Shown here one piece after another: positions 45,016 through 53,314 of a stretch of DNA of 64,000 nt. The stretch comes from Thermogemmatispora aurantia (GTDB lineage Bacteria > Chloroflexota > Ktedonobacteria > Ktedonobacterales > Ktedonobacteraceae), in contig NZ_BKZV01000002.1 in assembly GCF_008974285.1 (NCBI RefSeq), forward strand, positions 336,514 through 400,513, read 5' to 3'. Below the pieces are notes generated by a model. That model did not search any database and had not been told where the DNA came from. It worked only from the letters and a program-made list of their open reading frames with translations. Every line of letters starts with the position of its first letter. Positions within the stretch are counted from its first letter, which is position 1. Made by a program: the position numbers and the translations under genes.

Positions 45016-45840
45016 TTAACCTTCGCCTTCTTTGCTCTCGCGTGGCGTGCCCTGCCTCTGTTGCCCTGCTGCATAATAGGCACAGAGATCGCGGAGAAAA
45101 CAGCGCTCACAGCGCGGTCGCTGAAAGTAGCAGCAGCGCTGGCCATGCCAGACGAGACCTTTGTGGAAGTTGTAGATGGCGCGGGCGTCGGTCGGTAGCA
45201 GCGCCTGTAGCACGGGCTGGGCCTGCTCGGGAGTGAGCCGCGGCGAGATGAGGCCCAGGCGTATGGCGATACGATGGACATGGGTGTCGACGGGGAGGAC
45301 AGGCAGACGGCAGCTAAAGAGGAGGACGCAGGCGGCAGTCTTGGGGCCGACGCCTTCGAAGCGACTGAGCCAGGCCAGACCTTCGGCAACAGGCAAGGTG
45401 CAGAGGAAATCGAGATTGAGGGCGCCGCGCTCAGCCGTGATCTGACGCAGTATGGTTTGCAGGCGCGGCGCCTTGATTTCTGGCCAGTTGACGACTGCAA
45501 TGGCCTCTTCTACGGCTGCCGTCGGGGCATCGCGTACAGCCTCCCAGCTCCCGAAGCGTTGGCGCAGACGCGCATAGGCGGCGGCGGTTTGCTCGTCGCG
45601 CGTGCGATGCGAGAGCAGCACATCAACGAGCTGGCTGAGTGGGTCCTTACTGGACCACTCCGGCTCACCATAGTGCTCGACCAGCCGCTGGGTGATCTCC
45701 TGAACCCGCAGGCGCTGGGCAGCCTGGTCCGCCGCCTTTTCTACCGCACTCCTCTCCCCGTCCTCCGTGTCGCGGGCGGTCTCGAAGAGTGCCTGGCTGT
45801 AGAGCGCAGACTGCTGGCGGCGACGCTGCTTCTGCTTCAC
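45016..45840 (-). CDS. nth: Endonuclease III-type DNA glycosylase/AP lyase
   Basis: A 274-residue HhH-GPD base-excision repair protein. The helix-hairpin-helix and catalytic lysine are in FEGVGPKTAACVLLF, the catalytic Asp is in VLPVDTHVHRIAIRLGL, and the C-terminal 4Fe-4S cluster motif C-x6-C-x2-C-x5-C is complete (CYFQRPRCERC then FLRDLC). It removes oxidised pyrimidines and nicks abasic sites. About 55 N-terminal residues precede the usual start. It begins with GTG 45840, with AAAGGA about 10 bases upstream; an internal start would shorten it. Confidence 0.88.
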   Translation of the reverse strand: MKQKQRRRQQSALYSQALFETARDTEDGERSAVEKAADQAAQRLRVQEITQRLVEHYGEPEWSSKDPLSQLVDVLLSHRTRDEQTAAAYARLRQRFGSWEAVRDAPTAAVEEAIAVVNWPEIKAPRLQTILRQITAERGALNLDFLCTLPVAEGLAWLSRFEGVGPKTAACVLLFSCRLPVLPVDTHVHRIAIRLGLISPRLTPEQAQPVLQALLPTDARAIYNFHKGLVWHGQRCCYFQRPRCERCFLRDLCAYYAAGQQRQGTPRESKEGEG

Positions 45841-45958
45841 AGGAATCTGTCCTTTCTCGCTCGCTTACCCCCACAGACCTGCAGCCGGAGAAGTCACTGA
45901 CGCAGTGCCAGGCCCAGGAGAGCAGCCGTCAGCTCTTCCTTCAGACGGACAAACCTGC

Positions 45959-46963
45959 TCACTGATTTGAATGCTCGCCTGAGGTCAGGGCTTCCTGCCG
46001 GAGCGCCTCCTCGTGGGCCTGGCTCTCCAGCCAGCGCTCCAGATCGATAGCCGCTCGACAGCCGTCACCGGCAGCGGTGACCGCCTGGCGATAGCGGTGA
46101 TCAGTCACATCGCCGGCGGCAAAGACGCCCGGTATATTGGTCATGGTGTGCTCGACGGGAATGATGTAGCCCGCTTCGTCCATCTGCAGCAGGCCGCGGA
46201 AGAGGCTCGTGTTCGGCTGGTGGCCGATGGCGAGAAACAGCCCCTCGACGGTCAGCGTCTGCTCTTCGCCCGTCTTGACATTGCGCAGGCGCAGGCCGGT
46301 CACCGCGTCCTCGCCGAGGACTTCGATCACTTCGCTATTCCAGATAAAGCTAATCTTGGGATTTTTAAAGGCGCGCTCCTGCATGATCTTGCTGGCGCGC
46401 AGGGTATCGCGACGGTGGATAACGGTCACATGGCTGGCGTAGCGCGTGAGGAAGAGGGCCTCTTCCATCGCTGTGTCGCCTCCGCCGACTACAGCCACCT
46501 CTTTGCCCCTAAAGAAGAAGCCATCGCAGGTGGCACAGGCGCTGACACCGCGTCCCTGCAGGCGCTGCTCGCTGGGCAGTCCCAGCCACTTGGCGCTGGC
46601 ACCGGTGGCGATGATGACGGCCCGGGCCAGGTAGCTGCCCGAGTCGCTGGTGATCACAAAGGGGCGGCGACTGAAGTCGACAGCGGTCACATCTTCAGGC
46701 AGCATCTCAGCCCCGAAGCGCCTCGCCTGCTGCTCCATCTTCTCCATCAGGGTCGGCCCCAGAATACCTTCTTCAAAGCCGGGGTAGTTCTCGACCTCGC
46801 TGGTGAGCATTAATTGCCCACCGACCTGATAGCCTTGAAAGACCAGGACCGAGAGATTGGCGCGAGCCGCGTAAATGGCCGCTGTGTAACCCGCCGGCCC
46901 CGAGCCGATGATAATTGCGTCGTAGACCTTCGCCATAGACGATATGTACTCCGCTTCTGACAA
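45959..46963 (-). CDS. trxB: Thioredoxin reductase
   Basis: A 334-residue FAD/NADPH flavoprotein that reduces thioredoxin. The FAD motif GSGPAGYTAA is near residue 20, the redox-active CATC is at 143-146, and the NADPH motif VGGGDTAMEEALFLT and the C-terminal FAAGDVTDHRYRQAVTAAGDG are intact. The start is TTG 46963, which has AGGGAG 6 bases upstream; ATG 46936 (MAKVYDAI) is the alternative. Thioredoxin itself is not in the window. It lies 152 bases downstream of the GH15 gene, on its strand. Confidence 0.94.
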   Translation of the reverse strand: MSEAEYISSMAKVYDAIIIGSGPAGYTAAIYAARANLSVLVFQGYQVGGQLMLTSEVENYPGFEEGILGPTLMEKMEQQARRFGAEMLPEDVTAVDFSRRPFVITSDSGSYLARAVIIATGASAKWLGLPSEQRLQGRGVSACATCDGFFFRGKEVAVVGGGDTAMEEALFLTRYASHVTVIHRRDTLRASKIMQERAFKNPKISFIWNSEVIEVLGEDAVTGLRLRNVKTGEEQTLTVEGLFLAIGHQPNTSLFRGLLQMDEAGYIIPVEHTMTNIPGVFAAGDVTDHRYRQAVTAAGDGCRAAIDLERWLESQAHEEALRQEALTSGEHSNQ

Positions 46964-47115
46964 ACTTATCTCCCTGACCGTAGGAAGGAACGCGACAAGT
47001 TCACTTGTGAAAACACGAGAGGGAGGGTCTTTTATGCCCCTCTTCTCTCCAGCCCCGGCTCAGCCAGCCAGATAAGCCCCAGAGCAACCCGCCTCGCCTT
47101 GCTTGAGGCCAGACT

Positions 47116-49095
47116 TCAGAGACGCTCGGGCGGCAGCGACAGCCGCTCAGTATTGAGCCTTCCCTGGGCCCGATTGAGGGCAGCGTCGATGTTGGTGCAA
47201 GCCGTGATGAGCGAGAGATGGGTGAAAGCCTGGGGGAAGTTCCCCAGGGCTTCGCCACACAGCCCGACTTCTTCGGCATAGAGGCCAACATGGTTGCTGT
47301 AGGTGAGCATCTTCTCCAAGAGCAGGCGCGCCTCGTCGAGTCGCCCGCAGCGCGCCAGGACTTCGGCCAGCCAGAAGCTGCAAGGACTGAAGGTGCCTTC
47401 CTGACTCCCCAGGCCATCGTCGGCAGCCCGTCCAGGATCATAGCGGTGCACGAGAGAGTCGCTGGCCAGCTCGCGCTGAATGCGCTCGATGGTCTTGAGC
47501 ATGCGCGGCTCGTTCGGTCCCGTGAACTTGACGATGGCCATGAGCAAGGCGCTGGCATCAACCGCCTCGCTTCCGTAATACTGGACAAAGCTCTGCCTGC
47601 GCTCGCTCCATCCCTTGTGCATAATCTGCTCATAAATGCGGGCACTGGTCTCCATCCACTCGACCATCGGCGCTGGCCAGCCACGGTGACGCGCCAGGCG
47701 CAAGGCTCGATCAAAGGCGACCCAGCTCATGACGCGCGAATGGACAAAGTGCTGGGGGCCACCGCGTACCTCCCAGATGCCTTCATCAGGGTCATCCCAG
47801 TGATGTTGCAGCCATTCCAGCAGGCGGCGGAGATTCTCCCAGAGATCGTACGAGATCGTGCTATAGCGATTGAAAATGTAGATGGCATCCATCAGCTCGC
47901 CATAGACATCGAGCTGCTGCTGCTTGTAGGCGGCGTTGCCGATGCGAACGGGGCGACTCTGGCGATAGCCCTCCAGGTGATCCAGGGTGTACTCAATCAG
48001 CTCCTGCTCGCCGTTGACGCCGTACATGGGCTGGAGCGAGCCGTTCTCTTTCAGCTCGTGGCAGCGTGCGTCAAGCCACTGCATGAAAGCCTCGGCTTCC
48101 TGGGTGAAGCCAAGAGTCAGCAGGCTATAGAGGGTGAAAGCGGCGTCGCGCAGCCAGGTATAGCGATAGTCCCAGTTGCGGGCCCCACCGATCGTCTCGG
48201 GGAGGCTGGTGGTTGGGGCGGCCACAATAGCCCCAGTGGGGGCATAGGTGAGCAGCTTGAGGACAAGGGCCGAGCGCTGGACCATCTCGCGCCAGCGTCC
48301 CTGGTACTGACACTGAGAGAGCCAGCGCCGCCAGAAACTGAGTGTGCGCTGAAAGGCTTCGTGATAGCGGCGGGAGGAAACATGCTGAGGGCCAAGGTCG
48401 CCGCGCCTGGCGCTCTCTAGCAGGAAGTAGGCCGATTGGCCGGCATGCAGGGTAAACTCAGCGTGCACACCGCCCTCTCCATCTTCGCTCAGCGGTACCG
48501 TGCTCGCCAGCCCCAGGGACAGCCCATCGCTGTGGAAAACTGCTCCCTCGGGCGACAGATGGACGACATGTCCGTCGCGCGCATAGTTGAAGGCGGGACG
48601 ACAGACCAGATTGAATTTGAGGGAGCCACGCACCACCGTCACAGCACGATAAAGATGATGCTGATGTTCAGCACTGCCGGGCAGCTTCACCGGCATGAAG
48701 TCGGTGACCTCCCCTACGCCATCGACCGTGAGGAAGCGCGTCAGCAGAATATTGGTCTCGGGAATGTAGAGCTGCTTCTGCCCCATCGGGACGTGATCGT
48801 CTGGAGGCGGGGCAATGCGAAAGAAACCGCCTTTACGCGCATCAAGCAGGGCGCCAAAGACGCTGGGAGAATCAAAGCGAGGGATACAGCACCAGTCGAT
48901 CGAGCCGTTTTTACCGACCAGGGCCACCGTATGGAGATCGCCGATGACCGCATAGTCTTCGATTGGCAGATAGGTTGCCGGGCGCTCACCCGCAGTTCTT
49001 ACCTGCTCAAGGCGGCCTTCTGGCCGAGCGGGCGGCGTTGTCTCTCCTCCATCGTGCGGCTTTGCCTGTTCCATGCTAGAGTCCTTTCGCGCCAT
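47116..49095 (-). CDS. Glycoside hydrolase family 15 protein (glucoamylase/trehalase-like)
   Basis: A 659-residue bacterial-type GH15 enzyme. An N-terminal beta-sandwich domain begins with LPIEDYAVIGDLHTVALVGKNG and WCCIPRFDSPSVFGALLD (family signature). A long alpha/alpha barrel follows, with GGARNWDYRYTWLRDAAFTL containing the general acid region and EGTFSPCSFWLAEVLAR with the conserved base glutamate. Members hydrolyse alpha-glucosidic bonds of maltooligosaccharides or trehalose. No signal peptide is seen, so an intracellular role is likely. ATG 49095 follows GAAAGGAC-type purines only weakly. It is upstream of trxB on the same strand. Confidence 0.88.
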   Translation of the reverse strand: MARKDSSMEQAKPHDGGETTPPARPEGRLEQVRTAGERPATYLPIEDYAVIGDLHTVALVGKNGSIDWCCIPRFDSPSVFGALLDARKGGFFRIAPPPDDHVPMGQKQLYIPETNILLTRFLTVDGVGEVTDFMPVKLPGSAEHQHHLYRAVTVVRGSLKFNLVCRPAFNYARDGHVVHLSPEGAVFHSDGLSLGLASTVPLSEDGEGGVHAEFTLHAGQSAYFLLESARRGDLGPQHVSSRRYHEAFQRTLSFWRRWLSQCQYQGRWREMVQRSALVLKLLTYAPTGAIVAAPTTSLPETIGGARNWDYRYTWLRDAAFTLYSLLTLGFTQEAEAFMQWLDARCHELKENGSLQPMYGVNGEQELIEYTLDHLEGYRQSRPVRIGNAAYKQQQLDVYGELMDAIYIFNRYSTISYDLWENLRRLLEWLQHHWDDPDEGIWEVRGGPQHFVHSRVMSWVAFDRALRLARHRGWPAPMVEWMETSARIYEQIMHKGWSERRQSFVQYYGSEAVDASALLMAIVKFTGPNEPRMLKTIERIQRELASDSLVHRYDPGRAADDGLGSQEGTFSPCSFWLAEVLARCGRLDEARLLLEKMLTYSNHVGLYAEEVGLCGEALGNFPQAFTHLSLITACTNIDAALNRAQGRLNTERLSLPPERL

Positions 49096-49652
49096 CGTTG
49101 CTTTCTAGCAACAGGGTATGGTATACAGAGAAAGCTATGACATGCGCGGCGCCCAGCTGCCAGGCAGTGAGCCAGTACTCCTGTGGCCTGGCTGGCTGAT
49201 CGGAGCCTGCCTCGCCGTCGGTGCGTTGTGCTCCCCTGTTGCTATCTGCTGGTATGCATTGTACCACAGGTGGAGCTGGAGATCTGCCCAGGCTCTGCCC
49301 TGGCCAGTACGTTTCTGAGGCAGGCAGACAGGCTGGCGCCGAGCCGAAAGGCTGGGAAGCGGGGCGCGAGGTGAAACCATGCTTTGATTGCAACGCTCGC
49401 GCCCGTTCCCATTTTGGGAGAGGGAGGGCTTTCTTCATTCGAGAGAGCAGCCCAGCAAAGCCCAGCAGCATACGATATGCTCACAAACAGCTGAGCCGGT
49501 CGAGCGGCTTTTTTCATCTCACTACAAAGCAATTGGACGGACGGAGCGCGCTGCCCAACGCTGGTAGAGCTGAGCAGCCACCGCCTTGGCCTGGTCGAGC
49601 GAGAGAGGGCCAACAGCAAGCAAACAAACAAGGAAAGAAGGAGACGAGGAGC
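49096..49652. other. Divergent intergenic region with an orphan terminator
   Basis: No gene supported in 557 bases. AGCCG (49494-49498) and CGGCT (49505-49509) form a short hairpin followed by six T residues (49509-49514), an intrinsic terminator on the plus strand although no plus-strand gene ends before it. GGTATGGTATAC at 49115-49126 lies just upstream of the GH15 start. A possible 66-codon frame (49118-49318) has no Shine-Dalgarno. Confidence 0.4.
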
Positions 49653-49994
49653 ATGGCAGATCTGGCGTCCGTACCTGACTTTGAGATGGTAGCTACCTGT
49701 ATCGCAGAGCGCTTTGAGGGCATGCGTCCCTTGATGAGCCAGTGGGCGGATCTAGCCCGCCTGGCTGTCCAGGGGCTGCCACACGATCGGGCGCGCCTGG
49801 CCGAGCTGGAGCGCCGTCTTAATCAGCTGCGCGCGGAACTGCGGACGTTTGTGCTGGTGGCGTCCGAGCATTTTTCCGATGGGCAGCTGGCAGCTCTGCG
49901 CAAACGGGCCCGCATGAGTAAGTCGGCCTGGCGCTCGCTGAAGAAGGTTCGCCCGATCACAACGCGCTCCGGCTTCACGCTGATCAGTTTCTAG
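49653..49994 (+). CDS. Small hypothetical protein
   Basis: A 113-residue, mostly helical soluble protein that I do not recognise. It has no signal peptide or membrane segment. Leu/Arg/Glu-rich helices (residues 45-75, RARLAELERRLNQLRAELRTF) suggest a coiled coil, followed by a basic region (ALRKRARMSKSAWRSLKKVRP) that could bind nucleic acid. The frame runs upstream, but ATG 49653 is preceded by AAGGAG and GAGGAG and is the clear start. An orphan terminator lies 140 bases upstream. Confidence 0.6.
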   Translation: MADLASVPDFEMVATCIAERFEGMRPLMSQWADLARLAVQGLPHDRARLAELERRLNQLRAELRTFVLVASEHFSDGQLAALRKRARMSKSAWRSLKKVRPITTRSGFTLISF

Positions 49995-50046
49995 CTGGTC
50001 CGGCAAGGACGCCAGCAGCAGGACTCCCCCAGGACCAACGCCGACA

Positions 50047-50055
50047 TGCTATACT
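50047..50055 (+). promoter_or_regulatory. Extended -10 promoter of the DUF1786 gene
   Basis: TGC-TATACT about 145 bases before ATG 50202. No good -35. Confidence 0.45.
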
Positions 50056-50201
50056 GAACTGAGGCATGGACGGGAGGCGTCAAGAGCAGAGTCTGCCGCC
50101 CCCCTGACGCTGATCAGGGGTCACGGACGGAACGGAAGAAGGTTGCTCTGGTTCATTCCAGCCTTGTAAGGAAGAGGGCAGAAAGGGGGCTCAGGTTTCG
50201 T

Positions 50202-51383
50202 ATGGCAACTGCAGCATCGGTGCGCGTGCTGGCGATCGATATTGGCACGGGCACACAGGATATCCTGCTCTTCGAAAGCGGCAGGACGATGGAGAACAAT
50301 GTCAAGCTGGTGATGCCTTCGCCGACGGTGATTGTGGCCGAGCGCATTCGCCGGGCGACGGCGGCGGGCCGGCCTCTGCTGCTGACCGGGGTGACAATGG
50401 GCGGCGGCCCATCGCACTGGGCAGCGCGCGATCATGCGCTGGCCGGCTATCCAGTGGCAGTGACGCCCGAGGCGGCGCGCACTTTCGACGATGACCTGAC
50501 CGCCGTGGCCCAGATGGGTTTTGAGATTATTAGTGAGGAGGAGGCCGCCCGACAGGCCCGGCGCCCGGATGTGGTCCATATCGAGCTGCAGGATCTGGAC
50601 GCGCGGGCGATCGTCCAGACTCTGCGCACTTTCGACCTTGATCCGCGGGTGGATGCGCTGGCCATCGCCGCTTTTGATCATGGGGCCGCGCCGCCGGGCT
50701 ATAGCGATCGACGCTTCCGCTTCGAGTTTCTGGAGCGTATGATCCGCCGCTCGCCCACGCCGGCGACTTTCGCTTACCTGGCGGAGGAGATTCCACCAGC
50801 GCTGACTCGCCTGCAGGCTATTAAAAGCAGTGTCGCCCGCTATGTGGAATACAGTGGTTCGGCGCCAGAGCTGCCTGTGCTCTTGATGGATACAGGGGCC
50901 GCGGCTGCGCTGGGAGCCCTGGAGGACCCGCGCGTGCGCCGGCAGAGACACAGCCTGCTTTGCAATATCGGCAATTTCCATACGCTGGCCTTCCACCTGG
51001 TAGAGGGGCGCATTGTGGGCCTCTTTGAGCACCACACCGGCGAGATCAGTCGGGCAAGACTGGAGGAGCTGCTGCGGAAGCTGGCCGCCGGCACGTTGAC
51101 TAACGATGAGGTCTTTTACGATAGCGGACATGGCGCGCTGGTGTTGGAACCCGAGCGGGCGCGCGCGTCGTCGGCTGCTACCTCGGAGCCACCCTTTCTG
51201 GCGGTCACCGGTCCCCGCCGTGAGCTGCTGCGTGGCTCGAGCCTGCCACACTACGAGGCTGTGCCGCACGGCGACATGATGCTTGCCGGCTGCTTCGGTT
51301 TGTTGCGCGCCCTGGCTGAGCGCGTACCGGCTCTTGGCCCGGCGATCCGGCCCGCACTGCTAGGGGAGGCGAAGGCCGCTTAA
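50202..51383 (+). CDS. DUF1786 protein (ASKHA-fold-like)
   Basis: A 393-residue protein matching DUF1786, sometimes annotated as pyruvate formate-lyase-activating-enzyme related. It begins with AIDIGTGTQDILLFE, a phosphate-1-type loop like that of sugar kinases and actin-like ATPases, and has LLMDTGAAAALGAL and CNIGNFHTLAFHLVEG as possible second loops. HHTGEIS and HGDMMLAGCFGL are further conserved-looking stretches. The reaction is not known. The start ATG 50202 follows a G-run. It is single and flanked by unrelated genes. Confidence 0.65.
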   Translation: MATAASVRVLAIDIGTGTQDILLFESGRTMENNVKLVMPSPTVIVAERIRRATAAGRPLLLTGVTMGGGPSHWAARDHALAGYPVAVTPEAARTFDDDLTAVAQMGFEIISEEEAARQARRPDVVHIELQDLDARAIVQTLRTFDLDPRVDALAIAAFDHGAAPPGYSDRRFRFEFLERMIRRSPTPATFAYLAEEIPPALTRLQAIKSSVARYVEYSGSAPELPVLLMDTGAAAALGALEDPRVRRQRHSLLCNIGNFHTLAFHLVEGRIVGLFEHHTGEISRARLEELLRKLAAGTLTNDEVFYDSGHGALVLEPERARASSAATSEPPFLAVTGPRRELLRGSSLPHYEAVPHGDMMLAGCFGLLRALAERVPALGPAIRPALLGEAKAA

Positions 51384-51492
51384 CGCGCGACGCAGCGGGG
51401 CGCGCAGAGCGGAGGGATGGCGAGCGAAGGAACAGGCTGGATAGCGAAAGGCCAAGAGAGAAGAGGAGAAGGGGCTGTAGACACGGGGAGCT

Positions 51493-52062
51493 TCATGAAG
51501 GGGTCGCACCACTCTCAGGGGTCTCGGCGCTGGGAGAGCGAGCGGAAGCCTCCGACTCAGGGGCCGAAGTGGGTAAAGGAATCGGCCCTTTGCTGCTCTG
51601 CCGGCGACGACCCTTGCGACGGGAAGCGGGCTGCTCGCTGTCGGCGTGGGCATCGCTGCGTTGATCGAGGATGCGGGCCACCTTCTCGCGGATCAGGGTG
51701 ATCTGGGAGTAGACGGCCTGACGTGACTGCTGAAGCTTGCGGGCAATAGCGGAGGGGCGTTCACTGTTGGCCAGATAGCGACAGATGGTGGCTTGTTTCT
51801 CGGTCAGGTCAACGTCGGGGTGAGAGAGGGCGGTACGGGCCAGATCGACCAGTTCACCGTAGCGCCGGCGCTTATACTCATCGAGGTCCGCCGGAGAGAA
51901 GAGCCAGCGATCGACGACTCGTACGCCGGGGATGCGTCCGGCCTCTACGAGATGCATAAAGTGCCAGTAACTCAGATCGAGCTGCTTGGCGGCCTCGTGG
52001 GTAGTCAACATGCCATTCAGATGCTGCAGATTATAGTGCAGTTCATCACTCCGTAGGGCCAT
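51493..52062 (-). CDS. Double helix-turn-helix DNA-binding protein
   Basis: A 189-residue predicted regulator. Residues about 15-65 form an excisionase/MerR-like helix-turn-helix (MLTTHEAAKQLDLSYWHFMHLVEAGRI, then a wing VVDRWLFSPADLDEYKRRR). Residues about 85-130 form a second HTH of GerE/sigma-4 type (LTEKQATICRYLAN, PSAIARKLQQSRQAVYSQI). The C-terminal 55 residues are basic, then Ser/Pro/Glu-rich and probably disordered. ATG 52062 lies after GAGAAAGG. Despite the excisionase-like domain there is no integrase nearby, so a chromosomal regulator is more likely. Confidence 0.68.
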   Translation of the reverse strand: MALRSDELHYNLQHLNGMLTTHEAAKQLDLSYWHFMHLVEAGRIPGVRVVDRWLFSPADLDEYKRRRYGELVDLARTALSHPDVDLTEKQATICRYLANSERPSAIARKLQQSRQAVYSQITLIREKVARILDQRSDAHADSEQPASRRKGRRRQSSKGPIPLPTSAPESEASARSPSAETPESGATPS

Positions 52063-52176
52063 CTTGGACGCCTTTCTCCACCTGGGATGCTGGTTGTCTC
52101 GCTTGTCTTCATCCTGTTGCAGTACGCCAGGAGTCGGCGCAAGCAAGCAGCAGACAAGATACAATTGTTCATGGTG

Positions 52177-52205
52177 AGTATACCATACCTGGGGAGGGTT
52201 AGCAA
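52177..52205 (-). promoter_or_regulatory. Promoter of the double-HTH gene
   Basis: Minus strand: TTGCTA (52200-52205), 17-base spacer, TGG-TATACT (-10 at 52177-52182), about 115 bases before ATG 52062. Confidence 0.5.
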
Positions 52206-52314
52206 GGCATAAGGGAGGAAAGCCGCCTCGGGAGCACCACCGAAGGGGCAGGCGAGGAAGCGAGGCGCGGGTGGGAGCCGATGGCAGGCAGCGCAGGAGC
52301 GAATAAAGTGAAGA

Positions 52315-52356
52315 ACACCTCGGGTCCATGAGAAGTCTCTCATGGGACCAAGGTGT
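52315..52356. terminator. Long stem-loop between SCP2 and HTH genes
   Basis: ACACCT (52315-52320) pairs with AGGTGT (52351-52356). Inside, GGTCCATGAGA (52323-52333) pairs with 52338-52349 with one bulged G, around a 4-base AGTC loop: about 17 bp in all. A second small stem follows (52355-52370). On the minus strand it lies about 135 bases past the SCP2 stop and is followed by a T-rich stretch, so it may end that transcript, or belong to a small RNA. Confidence 0.5.
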
Positions 52357-52491
52357 CTCAGCCGGGAGACGCCGCGTGAGCGCCTCTGCTCGTTGCGTTG
52401 CTCTGTTTTTTGGCTGTGCGCAGCTATGACAGCTGCGAAAGCGGCTTCGCTCAGGCTCAGCCGGAAATAGGAGTCGAGTCGAAGCCTGCGC

Positions 52492-52815
52492 TTAGCGAGG
52501 CCGATTAAAGAGATTCTGCAGGCGCATCGCCAGCATCATATCGCCGCTGATCTTGATCTTACCGGTCATGAAGGCCGTAGTAGGATCAAGCTTGCCTTCG
52601 ACAATGGAGGCCCAGTCTTTATCACTGACCGTGAGGGTGATATCGGGCTTCTCCACGCCGCCTTTGATCAGTTCGGCCTGACCATTCTCCACTTTGATGG
52701 CATAGACGCCAGGATCATCGCCGGTGATGTTCCACTGGAATGTCTTGTTCAGCCCACTCGCGGCTGACGGGTTGACATTCTGAACCATTGCATCGAAGAT
52801 CTCAGCAGTTGTCAT
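52492..52815 (-). CDS. SCP2 sterol-binding domain protein
   Basis: A 107-residue stand-alone SCP2-like domain (MTTAEIFDAM, FQWNITGDDPGVYAIKVENG, ITLTVSDKDWASIVEGKLDP, KIKISGDMMLAMRLQNLF). The fold is a lipid-binding pocket of beta sheet and helices, and the last segments match the family signature. Bacterial members bind fatty acyl or hopanoid-like lipids or assist lipid enzymes; the partner is not identifiable. An extended -10 promoter lies 57 bases upstream. Confidence 0.88.
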   Translation of the reverse strand: MTTAEIFDAMVQNVNPSAASGLNKTFQWNITGDDPGVYAIKVENGQAELIKGGVEKPDITLTVSDKDWASIVEGKLDPTTAFMTGKIKISGDMMLAMRLQNLFNRPR

Positions 52816-52871
52816 CGGTACACTCCTTTTCGGCTCTTTCGCAGGGAGTTACCCTAACTGGCACTGGTTAC

Positions 52872-52880
52872 AGTATAGCA
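52872..52880 (-). promoter_or_regulatory. Extended -10 promoter of the SCP2 gene
   Basis: Minus strand TGC-TATACT, about 57 bases upstream of ATG 52815, with a GGAGTGT Shine-Dalgarno in between. Confidence 0.55.
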
Positions 52881-53223
52881 ATGGCCCGCAAAGAATTCCA
52901 GGCAACTGGCTAACAAAAACGCTCACTTGCCCCGGCTTACAGCTAACTCAAGCGCCGCTGTCCCAGCCTTGAGCCTCTCCCTCTTGAGCTGCAAGCAGGC
53001 CAGGCCAGCAGAGACAGGCTCTTGTCAGGGGCGGTGCTTAATGGTATCGTGTCCCTGGCTGGCCAACATCCAGGGGGCGGAGCCGAGCGCCGGTTGCGTC
53101 GCGGCACTGGCGCCTGGTTGACCGCGTAAGTCAGCGCGGCTGCCTGTCTCCCTGGCTCAATCCGGCAAGTGCAGGGCCGGCCTGGCAGTCTGGTGCCAGC
53201 TTATGGCCACCAGACTCGTGACG

Positions 53224-53281
53224 GGCGGGCCTGGCCTGGGCGGGCCTGGCCTGGGCGGGCCTGGCCTGGGCGGGCCTGCCA
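53224..53281 (+). repeat. 15-bp tandem minisatellite
   Basis: The 15-bp unit GGGCGGGCCTGGCCT is present in three exact copies (from about 53224) plus a partial fourth ending near 53281. It lies immediately upstream of the PTPS-like gene. The remaining part of the gap 52816-53314 holds nothing recognised beyond the SCP2 promoter. Confidence 0.85.
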
Positions 53282-53314
53282 GCAGGGAGGGAGGGACAAG
53301 AGAAGAGATCCGCT

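Noticed and set aside
47218..48420. A 400-codon open frame on the plus strand opposite the GH15 gene
   Set aside because: It is the antisense shadow of a clear GH15 enzyme; the translation lacks domain-like features and a Shine-Dalgarno.
49118..49318. A 66-codon plus-strand frame with a hydrophobic middle
   Set aside because: No Shine-Dalgarno, no recognisable family and a start inside the GH15 promoter region; not enough support.
50121..51269. A 382-codon minus-strand frame opposite the DUF1786 gene
   Set aside because: Antisense shadow caused by GC-rich third positions; its His/Arg/Gln-rich translation is typical of a reversed frame.
51493..52062. Remnant of an integrative element because of an excisionase-like domain
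   Set aside because: No integrase, attachment-site repeat or tRNA gene nearby; the base composition matches the neighbours.
49115..52189. Shared 12-mer GGTATGGTATAC upstream of the GH15 gene and of the double-HTH gene
   Set aside because: At the second site it overlaps a -10 hexamer, so the match may just reflect promoter sequence; two copies are too few to call an operator.
53224..53281. Possible CRISPR repeat
   Set aside because: Units are directly adjacent with no unique spacers, and no cas gene is near; it is a minisatellite.
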